Assembly: GCF_018138085.1 (NCBI RefSeq)
Contig: NZ_CP073105.1
Span: forward strand, 4,898,001 to 4,962,000
Source: Stutzerimonas stutzeri
GTDB taxonomy: Bacteria; Pseudomonadota; Gammaproteobacteria; Pseudomonadales; Pseudomonadaceae
Length of the DNA stretch: 64,000 nt
Direction of reading: 5' to 3'
Shown here one piece after another: positions 17,569 to 30,891 of the stretch; positions within the stretch are counted from its first letter, which is position 1; every line of letters begins with the position of its first letter. The notes under the pieces are model-generated. The model saw only the letters and a list, made by a program, of their open reading frames with translations, was not told the DNA's origin and did no database searches. The translations under genes and the position numbers were made by a program.

Positions 17569-18489
17569 ATGGCTCACGAACATAACCATAACACCGAAGC
17601 CATAGGCGATAAGCGTTTAATCGCTGCCATTGGCGTTAATACTGTGCTAACTCTGGCACAAGTTGTTGGAGGAATACTTTCTGGCAGTTTATCGCTCATA
17701 GCTGACGCGCTACATAACTTGAGCGATGCCGCATCACTGGTTATTGCGCTCATCGCACGTAAAATCGGTCGCAAACCGCCAGATGCTTTTAAAACCTTCG
17801 GCTACCGACGCAGTGAAACCATAGCGGCTTTGATTAACTTGGTCACGCTGATTATCGTTGGTCTCTACCTCATCTACGAAGCTATAGGTCGGTTTTTTGC
17901 CCCACAGCCCATTGAAGGATGGACAGTGGTCGTGGTGGCGGGAATAGCCTTGATTGTAGATGTCGTCACGGCCTTGCTCACCTACACAATGTCTAAGAAT
18001 AGCATGAATATAAAGGCGGCATTCTTGCACAATGTGTCGGATGCGCTGGCCTCCGTCGGTGTTATTATTGCCGGAACATTAATCCTTCTGTATGACTGGT
18101 ATTGGACAGATACTGTACTGACGCTGATGATTGCTGGTTACGTGCTATGGCAGGGCTTTAGCATGCTACCTAAAACCATTCACTTGTTAATGGAGGGCGC
18201 ACCAGAAGGAGTTTCCATCACTGATATAATCAATGTCATGGAGCAAGTGGACGACGTTGTGAGTGTTCACCACGTACATGTCTGGGAAATTGCCGAACAT
18301 TCAACTGCATTGGAAGCTCACGTTGTCATCAAGAAGGCTAGCCTGCCCGAAATTGAACGAGTGAAGACTGATTTAAAACGTGTACTTCATGAGCGATTCA
18401 AAGTCAGCCACTCGACACTTGAAATGGAGCTAGACGGCAGTGTTTGTATCGACACCAGGCAGGCCGACAGTCATCGCAGCGAAGCATAA
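17569..18489 (+). CDS. czcD: CDF-family zinc/cadmium/cobalt exporter CzcD
   Basis: A 306-residue cation diffusion facilitator. A His-rich N-terminus (MAHEHNHN) is followed by six membrane segments with the metal site motifs HNLSDA in TM2 and HNVSDA in TM5. The cytoplasmic C-terminal domain carries VHHVHVWEI. It exports divalent metals from the cytoplasm to the periplasm, where CzcCBA can take over. It has its own upstream region with two metal-responsive-type palindromes, and lower GC than its neighbours to the right. Length and motifs are normal for CzcD/ZitB. Confidence 0.93.
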   Translation: MAHEHNHNTEAIGDKRLIAAIGVNTVLTLAQVVGGILSGSLSLIADALHNLSDAASLVIALIARKIGRKPPDAFKTFGYRRSETIAALINLVTLIIVGLYLIYEAIGRFFAPQPIEGWTVVVVAGIALIVDVVTALLTYTMSKNSMNIKAAFLHNVSDALASVGVIIAGTLILLYDWYWTDTVLTLMIAGYVLWQGFSMLPKTIHLLMEGAPEGVSITDIINVMEQVDDVVSVHHVHVWEIAEHSTALEAHVVIKKASLPEIERVKTDLKRVLHERFKVSHSTLEMELDGSVCIDTRQADSHRSEA

Positions 18490-18703
18490 GCCTGCTTTGC
18501 GCTCACCGCTGTTGCTAGACAGTTATCTCGATATCAACGGAGTGAACTTGCGACATCACTCGTTGGCGCTATGTCTTCGACCAGAGACATGCTAGCGGCA
18601 TGTGGCCAAAGCAGCTCGTCACGAGGAGATCAGGCTAGGTCGTGGCACCTTCGGCAGGCTGCCGCGACGAGCAAGCCCCGCCAGTCGCTACCGCCGCGGA
18701 CGC

Positions 18704-19165
18704 TCAGAGCCAGCGGCGGACTCGTGCACGGTAGCGGGCAAATGATTCGCCGAACAATGTTTCCAGCGCCCACTCTTCGGCTGGGATCTGGAAACGGTTC
18801 ATGTACAGCACGAAAGCAACTACGCCAAGCAGGGTTAGAGGCGAGGCCAAGACCAGCGCCCAAGCCGCCAGGATAATGGCAAAGCCTAAGTACATGGGGT
18901 TGCGGCTGTACCGGTAGATGCCAGCCTCCACTAATGCAGAAGCCTGCTGCGGCTGCAATGGATTAACCGTAGTACGCGCGCGGCGAAACGACAGGACGCC
19001 GGCGAGGCACACGCCGAGCCCCAGGAGCAGTATTGGCAAAGCGAAGGTCAGGCGCGCGGTCCATGCCAGTTCGAAACCCGGCAATTTGGTTCCCGACAAA
19101 CCCATCAGCACAGCGATCAGGCCGGCCACGAGCAGCGGTGGCACGCGGTTTTCCAGCGCGCTCAT
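18704..19165 (-). CDS. Isoprenylcysteine/phospholipid methyltransferase-family membrane protein
   Basis: A 153-residue protein with four to five membrane segments and the C-terminal ICMT/PEMT signature GIYRYSRNPMYLGFA plus EEWALETLFGESFARYRARVRRWL. Bacterial members methylate unknown small acceptors using S-adenosylmethionine and are often linked to metal-resistance loci. It follows the DsbA-like gene by 4 bases and is thus the last gene of the dsbB-dsbA-like operon. Substrate unknown. Confidence 0.8.
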   Translation of the reverse strand: MSALENRVPPLLVAGLIAVLMGLSGTKLPGFELAWTARLTFALPILLLGLGVCLAGVLSFRRARTTVNPLQPQQASALVEAGIYRYSRNPMYLGFAIILAAWALVLASPLTLLGVVAFVLYMNRFQIPAEEWALETLFGESFARYRARVRRWL

Positions 19166-19169
19166 AGTG

Positions 19170-19850
19170 TCATTCTCGTGCCTTGGCCACTTCGCTGTTC
19201 ACCAACTGGCGCAGCGGCTCCGGGCCAAACTCGCTGAGCGCACGACCATTGACAAAAAAAGTCGGCGTGCCACGAACCCCAACGGCTTTAACGTCCTGCA
19301 TGTCCGTTTCCAGCACGGCGTTGACGCCAGGCGTATGCATGTCCTGGCGGGCCTGTTCCAAGTTCAAACCGACGCGCTCTGCAGCAGCCCATGCCTGCGT
19401 TACCTTGGGGTCGTCGTGCCAACCGGGTTGGGCTTCCAGCACAGCCCCCAACACTTGTTCATGGAGATTTTGCTTACGCGCCGCCTCCAGCATTCGCGCC
19501 ACCTCTTCGGAGCCTTGATGGAACAGTACATAGCGCAGCACCAAACGCACGTCTTCCGGGTTCTCGGCGAGGATCTGCTTCACATAGGGGTGGAAGGCGC
19601 GGCATGCCTCGCAGGAAGGGTCAAAGAATTCGACGATGGTCACTGGCGCTTGCGCCGGGCCGAACACTGGTGAGTGGAAGCGAACCAACTGGCCGCCGTT
19701 CTGTTTGGGTTGTGTCGCGGTCTCTTGGGCTGTCGAACCGGGAGCCTGGGCCTGTTGAGGCGATTGCGAGGGGGAATAGAAGAATGCGGCGGCAGCAAAG
19801 ACGGCCAGGATCACGACACTGACGATCAGGACCACGGAACGGCGATTCAT
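19170..19850 (-). CDS. DsbA-family thiol:disulfide protein, membrane-anchored
   Basis: A 226-residue protein: N-terminal anchor (VVLIVSVVILAVFAAAAFFY), a Gln/Ala/Thr-rich linker (about 28-50), then a thioredoxin fold with the CEAC redox motif in FFDPSCEACRAFHP and the cis-Pro loop RGTPTFFVNG. This DsbA/BdbD-like class introduces or shuffles disulfides in exported proteins. The ATG at 19850 overlaps the stop of the DsbB-like gene (ATGA), so they form an oxidant pair. Presence in a metal island suggests protection or folding of periplasmic thiol proteins under metal stress. Confidence 0.88.
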   Translation of the reverse strand: MNRRSVVLIVSVVILAVFAAAAFFYSPSQSPQQAQAPGSTAQETATQPKQNGGQLVRFHSPVFGPAQAPVTIVEFFDPSCEACRAFHPYVKQILAENPEDVRLVLRYVLFHQGSEEVARMLEAARKQNLHEQVLGAVLEAQPGWHDDPKVTQAWAAAERVGLNLEQARQDMHTPGVNAVLETDMQDVKAVGVRGTPTFFVNGRALSEFGPEPLRQLVNSEVAKARE

Positions 19851-20281
19851 GGGGTGGTTCTCCGACGGATGATTATGAGCAGGATGGCGATAAGGATAAA
19901 AGCGAACAAGGCGAGTGCCGGCAGGGGCACCACGCCGAAGAGGGTCATTCCGGCGCCTGAGCAGGATGGACCAGTGGCCGTGCAGGGCTGGATCGGCTGT
20001 GGAATCAGCCCTGCATAGAGCAGCGTGTGAACAAATGCCAGTGCCGCACCGATAGCGGTCAGCGGCAGGGCATAGTGCCAGACGGTGAAATCCGAGCGGT
20101 AGCAGGCGATGGCCAGGATCACCGCCAGCGGAAACATGAAGGCACGCTGGAACCAGCACAACACGCAGGGTGCCTGGCCCATCACCTCACCAATGAACAG
20201 CGCGGACAGGGTCGATACCAGTGCGACCAGCCAGGTTAGCAGCAGCAGGTTCCAGGGCATGCCTGAAGGTTGAGGATTCAT
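19847..20281 (-). CDS. DsbB-family disulfide bond formation protein
   Basis: A 144-residue four-helix membrane protein with the first cysteine pair in APCVLCWFQRAFM and the second pair in the periplasmic loop (QPCTATGPSCSG). DsbB proteins pass electrons from DsbA to quinones. Short length and the loop spacing suit the DsbB/BdbC group that pairs with the DsbA-like partner encoded next, with which it overlaps by 4 bases. Confidence 0.9.
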   Translation of the reverse strand: MNPQPSGMPWNLLLLTWLVALVSTLSALFIGEVMGQAPCVLCWFQRAFMFPLAVILAIACYRSDFTVWHYALPLTAIGAALAFVHTLLYAGLIPQPIQPCTATGPSCSGAGMTLFGVVPLPALALFAFILIAILLIIIRRRTTP

Positions 20282-20490
20282 TGCGGTTAACTCCTGGCGA
20301 TGGCGAGCACTTGCCTCAGACCCGCCATCCAGTTATTTCGAAACATCATGCATCCTCTTATCGGCAGGACTTGTTAGGACCGTTGCGGACTTCGCCCAAC
20401 GGCAAAGCGAAAAGCAACCAGCCTCAACGCTGGGTTAAATCCGATGCCAGTGGGAGAATGTCGCCCTTGCGCAACAAGGGAAGATATCAG

Positions 20491-21450
20491 ATGTCGCGGG
20501 ACTGGCTGGAAGAACACCAGATAGCATTTTATTTCGCGGCGGTGGTGGCCGCTGCCATTGCAGGCCTGAGCTCTGCGCAATTCACCGGACTGACGGCCAT
20601 GGCCATCACACCGGCGATTGCCGTGCTGATGTATGCCATGTTTCTGCAGATTCCTTTTTTGGAGCTGCGAGAAGCTTTTGCCAACCGCCGCTTCGTCGGT
20701 GCCTTGTTGCTGGCCAACTTCCTATTGGTGCCATTGATGGTGTGGCTGGTGACGTGGCCGCTCTCATCGAACAAGGCCTTGTTGGTCGGCGCGCTGCTTG
20801 TCCTGCTGACGCCTTGTATCGATTACGTGGTGGTCTTCACCCACCTGGGCAAAGGGGACTCTCGTCTGGTGCTCGCGGCGACGCCATTGCTGCTGTTGCT
20901 CCAGCTTCTGCTGCTGCCCCTCTACTTGCGGCTAATCCTTGGCCCCGAAGCCGGCACAGTGATCGAGCTGTGGCCCTTCGCAGAAGCCTTCCTGTTACTG
21001 ATCGTCCTACCCTTGGTAGCGGCTGTGCTCACCGAATTTGGCGGACGCCGATCTCTGCTGCTTCGCGCATGGAGCGCAGGTTGGGCCTGGCTGCCAGTGC
21101 CTGCAATGGCCCTGGTTCTAATCGTGGTGGTGGGTTCGCAGATCGCGGCTGTCGTGTACCAACTCGACATCCTGGCGCCGTTGCTTCCGGTATACGGAGC
21201 GTTTCTACTACTCGCTCCGGCCCTCGGCGTACTCAGCTCCCGGCTATTTGGCTTGGAGGCTTCTGCCGCACGGGCAGTGGCCTTTAGCTCAGGCACTCGC
21301 AACTCGCTTGTAGTGCTTCCCCTGGCCCTAGCGCTCCCGGAGTCCATTCGCGCGCTGGCCGCGGCGGCTGTGATTACTCAGACACTCGTAGAACTGATTG
21401 GTGAATTGATCTACTTACGGGCGATTCCAGCCATGGTCAGAAACAGTTGA
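20491..21450 (+). CDS. ACR3/bile-acid-symporter-like membrane transporter, arsenite permease-like
   Basis: A 319-residue protein with about ten membrane segments. The TM4 stretch LLTPCIDYVVVFTHLGKGD resembles the conserved cysteine region of ACR3 arsenite permeases, and SSGTRNSLVVLPLALALPE matches the TM9-10 crossing motif of the BASS superfamily. Annotated relatives are called arsenic resistance proteins, but transport of arsenite is not proven here and there is no ars regulator nearby. The ATG at 20491 gives a short hydrophilic start (MSRDWLEEHQ). Upstream, divergent dsbB shares the intergenic region. Confidence 0.75.
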   Translation: MSRDWLEEHQIAFYFAAVVAAAIAGLSSAQFTGLTAMAITPAIAVLMYAMFLQIPFLELREAFANRRFVGALLLANFLLVPLMVWLVTWPLSSNKALLVGALLVLLTPCIDYVVVFTHLGKGDSRLVLAATPLLLLLQLLLLPLYLRLILGPEAGTVIELWPFAEAFLLLIVLPLVAAVLTEFGGRRSLLLRAWSAGWAWLPVPAMALVLIVVVGSQIAAVVYQLDILAPLLPVYGAFLLLAPALGVLSSRLFGLEASAARAVAFSSGTRNSLVVLPLALALPESIRALAAAAVITQTLVELIGELIYLRAIPAMVRNS

Positions 21451-21475
21451 GCCTCGTCGAAATCGGCGAGAGCGC

Positions 21476-21838
21476 TCATGCCTCGTGCTGTGGAGCAAGA
21501 TTGATCAGCGGCGCAATGATGAGCTGAGCGGAGCGCGCCCAAGAAACCAGTGCCTCAAGATCCATCTGTAGAGATTGGGCTTCTGTCCAGATACAAGCAC
21601 TCTCGGCAGGCACCGTAAGAGCGATGCCCTCAACTATCGTCAGAGCCATCGCATGCAATCTCAGTAGCTCGTCGCGAATGGAGGTGATTCCACCCAGTTC
21701 CACCAAGCAGACGTCCAAGCGATCAACCAGCCGGAGCAGTTGAGAGGTGTCGAAGCTGTCGCGCAGGTTTTCCAACGCCACGGCGTCCACTTCGCCGTAC
21801 GGTGTAAGGCGGAAGGATGCGGGAGGAATGTTGATCAT
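21476..21838 (-). CDS. Hypothetical protein of mobile-element type
   Basis: A 120-residue helical protein (LLRLVDRLDVCLVELGGI, then LHAMALTIVEGIALTVP) with no recognised domain. Its ATG overlaps the stop of a short frame upstream (ATGA-type overlap), so it was part of an operon whose 5' portion has been lost. It lies close to the right-hand integrase copy and probably belongs to the same imported segment. Function unknown. Confidence 0.5.
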   Translation of the reverse strand: MINIPPASFRLTPYGEVDAVALENLRDSFDTSQLLRLVDRLDVCLVELGGITSIRDELLRLHAMALTIVEGIALTVPAESACIWTEAQSLQMDLEALVSWARSAQLIIAPLINLAPQHEA

Positions 21839-22011
21839 GGCGTTTTCTCGGTATCTAGCTGGCTAGGTCTGATCACCCGCAGCGAGCCGGCAGCTTGTTG
21901 GAACACCGAGTCCTTGATCCAGGGCTCCGGTGGCCGGTTTAGCTTGAGGTTGAATTCGCCGAAGCGCTTGAGGTTGCTGGTCAGGTAGAGTGGTTGGGCC
22001 CCCTTCAGCAT
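21835..22011 (-). pseudogene. Short frame or 3' gene fragment upstream of hypothetical gene
   Basis: A frame of about 58 residues (LYLTSNLKRFGEFNLKLNRP near the start) overlaps the next start codon. It has no ribosome site and stops are met further upstream, so I read it as the 3' end of a truncated gene. No family is recognised. Confidence 0.35.
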
Positions 22012-22053
22012 ACATAGCGGAACTGGTGTAGACGACTAGCCCTGAGCTAGGCC

Positions 22054-22323
22054 TTGGGCTTTCAAGCAGCTCCAATGATCGGCACTGAAGTGCTAGGGAG
22101 CGGATTACTTCTAAAATTCTGGCTAACACGCTCACACTTAAAAACGCTTCTGGATATGCTGGAAAAAGGCAAGCCAAGCAGGCGAAAAATTGACACTAAC
22201 TACTTTCAATACAATGGTTATTTCTTGGGATATAACTCTTCTAAAGATAATGCCGGTAAATACGGATTTGAAGAAAGCCCTGCTGAAATCAAGCAAAAAG
22301 TGAAAGAGCTTTTACTAATCTAG
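22054..22323 (+). CDS. Low-GC open frame, unknown, possibly partial
   Basis: An 89-residue frame whose base composition (AT-rich, many Lys, Asn and Tyr codons) differs strongly from the neighbours. The part from about residue 25 on (KTLLDMLEKGKPSRRK, then NYFQYNGYFLGYNSS) looks like a real protein tail; the first 24 residues look like read-in from flanking DNA. No ribosome site is visible. It is probably the 3' fragment of a foreign gene cut when the island was assembled. Confidence 0.35.
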   Translation: MGFQAAPMIGTEVLGSGLLLKFWLTRSHLKTLLDMLEKGKPSRRKIDTNYFQYNGYFLGYNSSKDNAGKYGFEESPAEIKQKVKELLLI

Positions 22324-22432
22324 CTCGGTCGAACAAACTAGGTCTATTGCTCGTTGAGTGATCGTCTCTGAGCATTTTAACTGCTGCCGTTGCTGGCAGC
22401 CATGAGTCAAAAATTGCACTCAACGACAGGCA

Positions 22433-22472
22433 GCTTTTGGCCGGTTAGCGACGGTCTGACTTCGACCGTCGC
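22433..22472. repeat. Boundary motif and hairpin downstream of integrase copy 2
   Basis: GCTTTTGGCCGGTTAGCG is followed by a hairpin with arms GCGACGGTC (22448-22456) and GACCGTCGC (22464-22472). It is the counterpart of 2406-2446 and occupies the same position just past the integrase stop codon. Confidence 0.6.
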
Positions 22473-22481
22473 AATATATGG

Positions 22482-22830
22482 TCAGACCTCGGTCTGCTCC
22501 GCCATTTCCAGAGCGTCATCGACCTCAATCCCAAGATATCGGACGGTGCTCTCAAGCTTCGTATGGCCGAGCAGAATTTGAATCGCCCGTAGGTTCTTCG
22601 TCCTGCGATAGATCAGCGATGCCTTCGTACGTCTCATCGTGTGTGTGCCATATATGGCAGGATCTAGGCCAATGGCTTTTACCCAGCCTTTGACGATACG
22701 AGCGTATTGACGAGTGGATAGATGGTCTGATGTATGCAGCCTGCTCGGGAAAAGGCAGTCCTGGCTCCGGAGCTGTGCTTGATGTATCCAGGCGGCGAGA
22801 GCAGACCGTGTTTCCCTAGTGTGCGCTCTC
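22482..22830 (-). pseudogene. 3' remnant of solo tyrosine recombinase (copy 2)
   Basis: This C-terminal integrase region extends slightly further than copy 1: TRETRSALAAWIHQAQLRSQD, then DCLFPSRLHTSDHLSTRQYAR, HTMRRTKASLIYRRT, ILLGHTKLESTVRYLGIEV. The N-terminal half is absent; a stop codon and unrelated sequence follow upstream. It is in direct orientation with the copy at 2456-2765, so recombination between them could delete or circularise the metal island. It also borders the ptx operon, which starts 260 bases to the right. Confidence 0.8.
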
Positions 22831-23092
22831 TTGCTTGGATGGCATTACGTTCTGGCCCAACGTTACTGTAGCGAATCCGCAGCAGTATCAATCAAAGCCT
22901 CCTGTATCCCGCGTGAAGAAAGACGCTACGTTGCGCCCGTTCTTCCACGGCTTCGCTTGCCGCCCCGCTACGGCAGATTCGAAGTATTCATCGAAATGTC
23001 ATCCTTTAGAAGCAGTGCGTTAACAAGGAATTTCTACCCTTTGCATCGCGAACCGCAATTGTGCGGCCAGCAATATTGCGAAAGGTGATCAA

Positions 23093-27498
<4,406 letters not shown>

Positions 27499-27539
27499 GG
27501 TGATGGATGGTTGCGATCCAGCGCTTGGCTTGTCAGCCT

Positions 27540-27915
27540 AGGGAAACTCTGAAAAAGACTTTCTGATTTGGCAAAATACCGCGACCCCACCCACCGAGTT
27601 TCCCGATGAAGCAGATGACCTTCGCCGACGCCGAGTACGCTGGCAAGCGCAAGCAAACCCGCAAGGAGTTGTTCCTGATCGAGATGGATCGGGTGGTGCC
27701 GTGGAAGGGCTTGATTGCTTTGATCGAGCCACATTATCCGAAGGGTGAAGGTGGCCGTCCGGCCTACCCGTTGATGGCGATGCTGCGTGTGCATCTGCTG
27801 CAGAACTGGTTCGGCTACAGCGATCCAGCGATGGAGGAAGCGCTGTACGAAACCACGATCCTGCGCCAGTTTGCCGGGCTGAACCTGGAGCGCATCCCCG
27901 ACGAAACCACGGGGT
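27540..27915 (+). mobile_element. IS5-family element, 5' fragment with truncated transposase
   Basis: The fragment begins with an IS5-type terminal sequence (GGGAAACTCTGAAAAAGA at 27540). Transposase starts at 27606 with MKQMTFADAEYAGKRKQTRK and continues to LERIPDETT at about 27912, where similarity stops abruptly. Only the N-terminal third (about 100 residues) is left and the catalytic DDE domain is missing, so it cannot move itself. It marks the right end of the ptx segment. Confidence 0.85.
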
Positions 27916-28007
27916 GCTGCTGGTCCGCAAGTGACCCGCTGCGATTGAACGCCGGCGGCCAACCGGCGCTCACATCCGTAACCCTCACGGATTACGGAGG
28001 CACACGC

Positions 28008-28607
28008 ATGCTGGTATTCGAGTCGATCTACACCGAAGGTCTGGCGCAGATTTCCTATCTGGTGGGCGACAGCAAGGCCGCCGTCGCCGCGGTGATCGAT
28101 CCGCGGCGCGACGTCGAGGTCTACCTCGACCTGGCGCGCGACAAGGGCCTGCGCATCGCCTATGCCATCGAGACGCACATCCACGCCGACTTCGTTTCCG
28201 GCGCCCAGGCGCTGGCCGAACGCTGCGGCGCCGAGATCATCGGCGGACTACGCCTTCGGGCTGCGTCAGGTGGACGACGGCGAGGTGCTGGAACTGGGTC
28301 AGGTCAGCCTGGAAGTGCTGCACTCGCCAGGCCACACCCCCGAGCACATCTCGCTGCTGCTACGTGACAGCCAGCAGGGCGAAGCGCCCTTCGCGCTGTT
28401 CACCGGCGATACGCTGTTCAACCTCGACGTCGGCCGCCCCGACCTGCTCGGCGAGGACAGCACCAAGCAGCTGGCAGCGCAGCTCTACGCCACGCTGTTC
28501 ACCCGCTACCTGCCGCTCGGCGAACGCATCGAGATCTACCCCTGCCACGGCGCCGGCTCGGCCTGCGGCAAATCCATCGGTGACCGTCGCCACTCCACCC
28601 TCGGCAA
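28008..28607 (+). pseudogene. Broken persulfide [15 protein letters not shown] MBL gene
   Basis: The ATG at 28008 has GGAGG upstream and opens a frame with MLVFESIYTEGLAQISYLVG and the metal motif ETHIHADF. Near 28245 (AEIIGG) the frame shifts; the downstream part continues in another frame with DYAFGLRQVDDGEVL, HSPGHTPEHIS, LFTGDTLFN and YPCHGAGSACGK. The natural C-terminus after RRHSTLG is also replaced by unrelated sequence at about 28607. One frameshift plus the 3' truncation make it a pseudogene, unless the shift is a sequencing error. It belonged to the rhodanese/ETHE1-like sulfur-oxidation family. Confidence 0.8.
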
Positions 28608-28663
28608 ATGGCCAATCGCTTTTTCCACCGGCCAGAGGCACAGGTACTGCCGGATAAGGCTGC

Positions 28664-28718
28664 GCCGTTATCCACCCTACGCCCCGTCGATCACCCGATG
28701 CGCAGGGTGGAAAACGGC
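28664..28718. repeat. Near-perfect long hairpin between convergent genes
   Basis: The arms GCCGTTATCCACCCTACGC and GCGCAGGGTGGAAAACGGC form a 19-bp stem with two mismatches around a loop of 17 bases. The motif with CCACCCTACGC and its complement recurs in Pseudomonas intergenic regions as a REP-like element. Here it lies just past the stop of the reductase gene on the other strand and may act as its terminator. Confidence 0.7.
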
Positions 28719-28737
28719 CAGCGGCCTTTCCCACACG

Positions 28738-30348
28738 TCAGTATTCGACTTGCAGTTCGGCGCTGCGCGGTTCGGCTTGGCAGGCCAGCGCCCAGCCCTG
28801 ACGCACCTCGCTTTCGCTCAGCACCTGGTTGCTGCGCATGCTCACGCTGCCCTCCACCACCCGGCACTTGCAGGCGGCGCAGACACCCGAGCGGCACGCG
28901 CTCGGCGGTTGCAGGCCAGCCTGTTCCATGGCCTCCAGCAGCACCTCGCCGCGCGGCACGTCCAGCTCGTGACGGCGACCGTCGAGCGCGACCCGCAGGC
29001 GGCTGCGGCGCCCGCCCGGTGCGGCCGTCGGCGCTGCGGCGGCAAAGCGTTCCAGATGGATACGCGCCGCATCCACACCCCGCTCGCCCAGCGCGGCACC
29101 CGCGGCATCCATGAACGGTTGCGGCCCGCAGATGAAGGCGTCGGCGGCTGACCAGTCAGCGATCTTCGTGGCAATCGCCGGGCCGCTCGGCACACCCTGC
29201 TCGGCATCGAGCCAGATGCGCAGCTGCAGGCGATCGGGGTAACGCGCAGACCACTCGGCCAGCTCCTCGGCAAAGATCAGCGAGGCGGCATCGCGGCTGG
29301 CATAGAACAGCCGTACCTGCCCGCTGCCCTCGACCAGCGCCGCCTGCAGGATCGCCATCAGCGGCGTGATACCGCTGCCGGCGCCGAGCAGCAGCAGATC
29401 GTCATCCAGGTTGCGCGGCACGAACACGCCGGCCGGCGGCAGCGCCTCGATGCAATCGCCGGCCTGCAGGTTGTCCAGCAGCCAGTTCGACGCGCGGCCG
29501 CCGGGCACCCGCTTGATGGTGATGCGCAGCGCGCCATCCGCCTGCGGTCGCTGCGACAGCGAGTAGCAGCGCAGCAGCGCCGGCTCGGCAGCGGGCACCT
29601 TCAGCGTGAGGAACTGCCCCGGCTGCGCGGCAAAGCGTGCGCGCTGGGCGGCCGGCACCTGCAGGGTGAACGAGCAGCTGTCGGCGGTTTCGGCCTGGCG
29701 TGAGACGATGCGCAGACGGGTGAACTCCCCGGCGGCAGGCGCTGGCGCCGATGCGAACGCGGTCGCGACCGACGTCGTTGCCGGTGTCGACGTCGAAGCC
29801 GAAGGTGCAGTCGAAGCCGGCCCCGCCTTGGGCACGCCGCGCAGCATCGGCCATACCGACTTGCGGCGGAACAGCAGCACATAGCCGACATGCAGGCCGA
29901 TCAGCCACAGCCCCAGATTGGCGAAGAACTCGTGCACCTCCTCGGCATCGCCCATCCAGCCGATGAAATCGATGTCGCTGGCAGCGCCGAAGACATCCGG
30001 CCCCACGCCCGGCAGGGCGGCCAGCACATCGCCGTTGTCGACCATACCCAGGCCGACCACGCTGGCAATGGCGAAACTGCCCAGCGCGCCGACCGTCAGC
30101 CACTTGCCGACGCTCGACAGGCCCGGCTTGCTCCGCTGGCCCTTCGGCGGCAGCAGCTGTGGGAAGCCGCGCAGGCGCAGCGGCACGATCAGCAGGCGCC
30201 ACACCAACAGCGCCACCAGGCCGTAGCCCAGCCAGATATGCAGCGTCTCGGCGTCGTCACCGCTGAGGTAGGCGCCAAGAAAGAAACCGGCCAGCAGCCA
30301 GTGGAACAGACGGAAACGATTGAAAGCAGCCACGACGGCGATCCTCAT
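28738..30348 (-). CDS. Cytochrome b561-ferredoxin reductase-2Fe-2S fusion
   Basis: A 536-residue modular electron-transfer protein. Residues 1-180 are a four-helix b561-type domain (FNRFRLFHWLLAGFFLGAYL, HIWLGYGLVALLVWRLL, later HEFFANLGLWLIGLHVGYV) with membrane histidines for heme. Residues 180-215 are an Ala/Ser/Thr/Pro-rich linker. Residues 215-440 form an FAD/NAD(P)H reductase (RCYSLSQRP, LGAGSGITPLMAIL, FICGPQPFM). Residues 450-536 are a plant-type 2Fe-2S ferredoxin with CRSGVCAACKCRV and a final Cys in ALACQAE. It could pass electrons from NAD(P)H across the membrane to quinone or to the periplasmic cytochromes encoded divergently. The fusion order is unusual. Confidence 0.88.
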   Translation of the reverse strand: MRIAVVAAFNRFRLFHWLLAGFFLGAYLSGDDAETLHIWLGYGLVALLVWRLLIVPLRLRGFPQLLPPKGQRSKPGLSSVGKWLTVGALGSFAIASVVGLGMVDNGDVLAALPGVGPDVFGAASDIDFIGWMGDAEEVHEFFANLGLWLIGLHVGYVLLFRRKSVWPMLRGVPKAGPASTAPSASTSTPATTSVATAFASAPAPAAGEFTRLRIVSRQAETADSCSFTLQVPAAQRARFAAQPGQFLTLKVPAAEPALLRCYSLSQRPQADGALRITIKRVPGGRASNWLLDNLQAGDCIEALPPAGVFVPRNLDDDLLLLGAGSGITPLMAILQAALVEGSGQVRLFYASRDAASLIFAEELAEWSARYPDRLQLRIWLDAEQGVPSGPAIATKIADWSAADAFICGPQPFMDAAGAALGERGVDAARIHLERFAAAAPTAAPGGRRSRLRVALDGRRHELDVPRGEVLLEAMEQAGLQPPSACRSGVCAACKCRVVEGSVSMRSNQVLSESEVRQGWALACQAEPRSAELQVEY

Positions 30349-30473
30349 TGAATGGATGCCGCCTTTGTATTCCTGCGAGCTGAAACGAAACTGAACGCCG
30401 CCAGCCGCTGCGGTTCAGCTTGGCGTAAGGCGGCGCGCCTAGGCTGCACTCATTCCCAACCGGAGAGCGCACC

Positions 30474-30881
30474 ATGAAAGCCCGCTGGATCATCCTCCTG
30501 TCCTGCTGCCTGAGCCTGCCCGCCCTGGCCGAAACCGAACACCCACTGCTGCCCGGCTACGCCGCCCAGGCGCGTCAGGAGAATCCGAACTTCGCCGGTT
30601 TCTCCGCCGAGCGCGGCAAGGCGCTGTACTTCGCCGAGGAGCAGCGCAATGGCAAGACCATGAGCTGCACCACCTGCCACACCGCCGACCCGCGTCAGCC
30701 CGGCAAGACGCCGGCGCATCGCAAGGTCGATCCGCTGGCGCCGGCAGCCAACCCCGAGCGCTTCACCGACCTGAAGAAGGTCGAGAAATGGTTCCGCCGC
30801 AACTGCGACGACGTCTACGCCCGTGAATGCACCGCGCAGGAAAAAGGTGACTTCATCAGCTGGATCGACAGCATCAGATAA
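30474..30881 (+). CDS. DUF1924 c-type cytochrome (SHP-like)
   Basis: A 135-residue exported cytochrome: signal peptide (IILLSCCLSLPALAE) and one heme motif CTTCH near 64, within the DUF1924 pattern (GFSAERGKALYFAEE, AANPERFTDLKKVEKWFRRNCDDVYAR). In Rhodobacter the relative SHP is a high-spin heme protein that binds oxygen and is reduced by a diheme cytochrome. The next gene encodes such a diheme protein and the divergent gene a b-type cytochrome, which reproduces that set. A ribosome site (GGAGAG) precedes the ATG. Confidence 0.88.
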   Translation: MKARWIILLSCCLSLPALAETEHPLLPGYAAQARQENPNFAGFSAERGKALYFAEEQRNGKTMSCTTCHTADPRQPGKTPAHRKVDPLAPAANPERFTDLKKVEKWFRRNCDDVYARECTAQEKGDFISWIDSIR

Positions 30882-30891
30882 GGAGCCTGCC

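Noticed and set aside
22181..22200. TTGACACTAAC matching 11 bases of the right-end repeat of the Tn7-like element, considered as left end
   Set aside because: It is a single match with no second repeat, no AATAAAG spacing and no GTGTG plus terminus next to it.
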